Assembly: GCF_000381125.1 (NCBI RefSeq)
Contig: NZ_KB905932.1
Location: 124,001-188,000 of the forward strand
Source of the DNA: Caldimonas manganoxidans ATCC BAA-369
Lineage (GTDB): Bacteria > Pseudomonadota > Gammaproteobacteria > Burkholderiales > Burkholderiaceae_C
Length of the DNA stretch: 64,000 bases
Reading direction: 5' to 3'
The notes beneath the pieces were generated by a model. The model ran no database searches, had not been told where the DNA came from, and saw only the letters and a program-made list of their open reading frames with translations. A program made the translations under genes and the position numbers. Below, piece by piece: positions 62,313 through 64,000 of this stretch (within the stretch, counting starts at the first letter, position 1; the number at the start of each line of letters is the position of its first letter).

Positions 62313-62318
62313 GCGCCG

Positions 62319-62324
62319 ATTATC
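62319..62324 (-). promoter_or_regulatory. -10-like hexamer before dapF
   Basis: On the minus strand GATAAT ends exactly 6 nt before the dapF ATG. It suggests transcription starting at the start codon. No -35 match is visible, and read-through from the acyltransferase genes 38 bp upstream is also possible. Confidence 0.4.
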
Positions 62325-62350
62325 CCCCCACGACGCGCCGCGCCGCTGGC

Positions 62351-63235
62351 TCAATAGAGGCGAGGCTCACCCGGCGGTCGAGTCTTGAACCGCTTGTGCA
62401 CCCACAGATACTGGGCCGGCATGCGCTCGATCTCTTGCTCGATCCACTGGTTCATGCGGCGCGTATCAGCAAGCGCGTCATCGGTGGGAAAGTCGGTCCA
62501 TGGCGGCAGGAAACGCACCACATAGCCCCTCCCCCCTGGCAGCATTTCGGCCACCACGGGCTGCACCACCATGTCCAGCGCACGGGCCATGCGCGAGGGC
62601 GCCAGCAGCGTGGCCGCAGGCACGCCGAAAAAGGGCACGAAAGCCGCATCCTTCGGGCCGAAGTCCATGTCGGGCAGATTGAAGAAGGGCTGGCCACGAC
62701 GGATACAACGCATCAAGGGCTTGGCCGACTCCTTGCGCGAAAAGATTTCGGCATTGCCAAAGCGCAGCCGGCCGCGGCGAATCGCCGCATCGAAGACTTT
62801 GTTGCTTTGGGCCTGATAGATGGAAGTGCCGGTCTTCTTCACATGCAATTGAATCGCCACCCCGGCCACGTCCAGCGCCATGAAATGCGGGGCCAGCCAC
62901 ATCACCGGCTTGTCGCTGCGATCGGCCAGGCCGATATCGCCCTCGATGCGGATCAGGCGTTCCAGGCGACGGCGCGGGGCATACCAGAGCAAGCCTCGCT
63001 CCAGCAGGCTGCGCCCCAACCACTGGAAATGCTCACGGGCCAAAGCCTCCCGCTGAGCCAGCGTCCAGTGCGGAAAGCACAGCTCCAGGTTGCGCAAGGC
63101 GATGCGCCGACGCGAGCGCCCCAGCGCGAACAAGGCGCGACCCAGGCCGCGGCCCAAAGCAGCCTGCACCGGCAGCGGCAGCCAGTGCACCAGCCACATC
63201 AAGCCGATGGCCGCATGACTGGCCCAGCGCTTCAA
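62351..63235 (-). CDS. Lipid A biosynthesis (lauroyl) acyltransferase-like protein, LpxL/HtrB family
   Basis: A 294-residue membrane-associated acyltransferase with the HX4D motif at His117-Asp122 (APHFMALD), an N-terminal hydrophobic anchor ([18 protein letters not shown]) and a [11 protein letters not shown] region typical of LpxL. It would transfer an acyl chain from ACP to the lipid A precursor. The start is probably TTG at 63235, overlapping the stop of the preceding acyltransferase in a TTGA arrangement; no ATG exists near the expected N-terminus. It precedes dapF by 38 bp. Confidence 0.9.
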   Translation of the reverse strand: MKRWASHAAIGLMWLVHWLPLPVQAALGRGLGRALFALGRSRRRIALRNLELCFPHWTLAQREALAREHFQWLGRSLLERGLLWYAPRRRLERLIRIEGDIGLADRSDKPVMWLAPHFMALDVAGVAIQLHVKKTGTSIYQAQSNKVFDAAIRRGRLRFGNAEIFSRKESAKPLMRCIRRGQPFFNLPDMDFGPKDAAFVPFFGVPAATLLAPSRMARALDMVVQPVVAEMLPGGRGYVVRFLPPWTDFPTDDALADTRRMNQWIEQEIERMPAQYLWVHKRFKTRPPGEPRLY

Positions 63236-64000
63236 GGTTGCCCCCCTTCGTGCGGCAACACGCGCGGGTGTTTGTAGCGGTGATAGCCCCACAGGTACTG
63301 ACCGGGGCATTGCAAGATCAGTCGTTCCATCGCACGGTTGATGCAAGCGGCGGCCGATTCTGCCTCAAGCGGCAGGGGCTCGGCCATCGGCGAGAACCGC
63401 ACCACATAGCCTGCCCCACCAGGCAGACGCTCGCCCCAGACGAGCAAGATACTCGCTGCGCTTTGGTGGGCCAGACGCGCGGCCAGGGTCATCGTGTACG
63501 CCGGCCGGCCGAAGAATGGCGCCCATACCCCCAGGCCTTCGGGCGGCACTTGGTCGGGCAACAGCCCTACCGCCTCGCCCGCCTTGAGCGCGCGTATCAT
63601 CTGCCGCACGCCGGCCAGCGTCGCAGGCGCCGTCTTCAGCCCCGGGCGGTGTCGCGCCGTGTCCACCAACTTGCGCAGCACGGCTTTGCGTGGCGGCCGA
63701 TACAACGCGGTCAGCGGCCCGCACTCGGCGCCGAAGTGCTCGGCATAGGCCTGCGCCGTCACCTCGAAACACCCCAGGTGCGGCGTGAGGAAGATCAACC
63801 CGCGCCCCTGGGCATGGGCTGCACGAATGTGCTGCTCCCCTTCGATGCGCACCCGTGCCCCCAAGGGCTGGTCCTGCGGACGCATCCACAGCCACGGCAG
63901 CTCGGCCACCATGCGCCCGGCAGCCGCCACGGCGGGGCGGACTTGCGACCACGGCACACCCGCTTGCGCGGCGTTGGCGCGGAAACGGCGCCGATAGGTG
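63232..64000 (-). CDS. Lysophospholipid/lipid A acyltransferase-like protein, 5' end outside the window
   Basis: The frame is open to the right edge of the window, so the N-terminus is missing; about 255 residues are visible. It belongs to the same LpxL/LpxM family as its downstream neighbour, with the HX4E form of the motif (LTPHLGCFEVTAQ), the segment GLLPDQVPPEGLGVWAPFFG and the C-terminal CPGQYLWGYHRYKHPR. An ATG at 63957 lies inside the open frame, too late for the family. Two tandem acyltransferases next to dapF are usual in Burkholderiales. Confidence 0.9.
   Translation of the reverse strand, partial: TYRRRFRANAAQAGVPWSQVRPAVAAAGRMVAELPWLWMRPQDQPLGARVRIEGEQHIRAAHAQGRGLIFLTPHLGCFEVTAQAYAEHFGAECGPLTALYRPPRKAVLRKLVDTARHRPGLKTAPATLAGVRQMIRALKAGEAVGLLPDQVPPEGLGVWAPFFGRPAYTMTLAARLAHQSAASILLVWGERLPGGAGYVVRFSPMAEPLPLEAESAAACINRAMERLILQCPGQYLWGYHRYKHPRVLPHEGGQP

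Overview
This is a gene-dense, high-GC stretch of ordinary chromosome from a betaproteobacterium, almost certainly of the order Burkholderiales. The support is gene content and order: metK-side acyltransferases-dapF-DUF484-xerC, cyaY/lptM-lysA, pilMNOPQ-aroK-aroB-dgt, divergent nadK-recN/hrcA, and a LiuR-controlled leucine-catabolic gene set. The genus cannot be fixed from this window. I see no insertion sequence, prophage, CRISPR array, toxin-antitoxin pair or rRNA. The only RNA gene found is one tRNA with a CAU anticodon.

Layout. 1-5.5 kb: a truncated TPR protein, then mutM, a dynamin-like GTPase and mutY on the plus strand (two 8-oxoG repair genes around a membrane GTPase). 4.9-9.0 kb: a minus-strand operon nadK-recN-rapZ-LON-domain protein. 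9.1-10.3 kb: hrcA and the tRNA. 10.3-13.8 kb: a solute-binding protein overlapping a hybrid histidine kinase. 14.0-16.7 kb: a YdjM-family membrane hydrolase and a Nudix/metallo-beta-lactamase fusion. 16.8-20.9 kb: a membrane-anchored serine protease, MoxR ATPase, DUF58 protein and VWA protein in one operon. 21.1-28.4 kb: leucine/isovalerate degradation (HMG-CoA lyase, methylcrotonyl-CoA carboxylase subunits, methylglutaconyl-CoA hydratase) with small linked genes. 28.5-33.3 kb: rhodanese, a DsbA-like isomerase and a three-part TRAP transporter. 33.5-36.4 kb: trkA-trkH potassium uptake. 36.5-44.8 kb: acyl-CoA dehydrogenase, SDR, thiolase, aceK, isovaleryl-CoA dehydrogenase, thioesterase, liuR and a divergent metallo-hydrolase. 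44.8-47.7 kb: dgt, aroB, aroK. 47.7-54.0 kb: a lipoprotein and pilQPONM. 54.3-58.6 kb: mrcA, cyaY, lptM, lysA. 58.6-64.0 kb: rlmI, xerC, DUF484, dapF and two lipid A acyltransferase-like genes, the last cut by the window edge.

How it works together. The most coherent system is branched-chain catabolism. Palindromic sites built on TTGACGTTTAC / GTAAACGTCAA lie upstream of the methylcrotonyl-CoA carboxylase operon (28.4 kb), upstream of the thioesterase-isovaleryl-CoA dehydrogenase operon (43.26 kb) and, in degenerate form, between the MerR-type regulator gene liuR and its divergent neighbour (43.76 kb). They therefore connect pathway blocks 13 kb apart. The TRAP transporter beside the carboxylase block might feed it with an organic acid, but that is inference.

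No clearly unprecedented system was found. The items I judge most worth testing are the LiuR sites, a set of -10-like hexamers 6-8 nt before start codons (possible leaderless transcripts), the Nudix/MBL fusion with a split Nudix box, the solute-binding protein/hybrid kinase pair, the mutM-dynamin-mutY sandwich, and the pilus-linked Gly/Ser lipoprotein.
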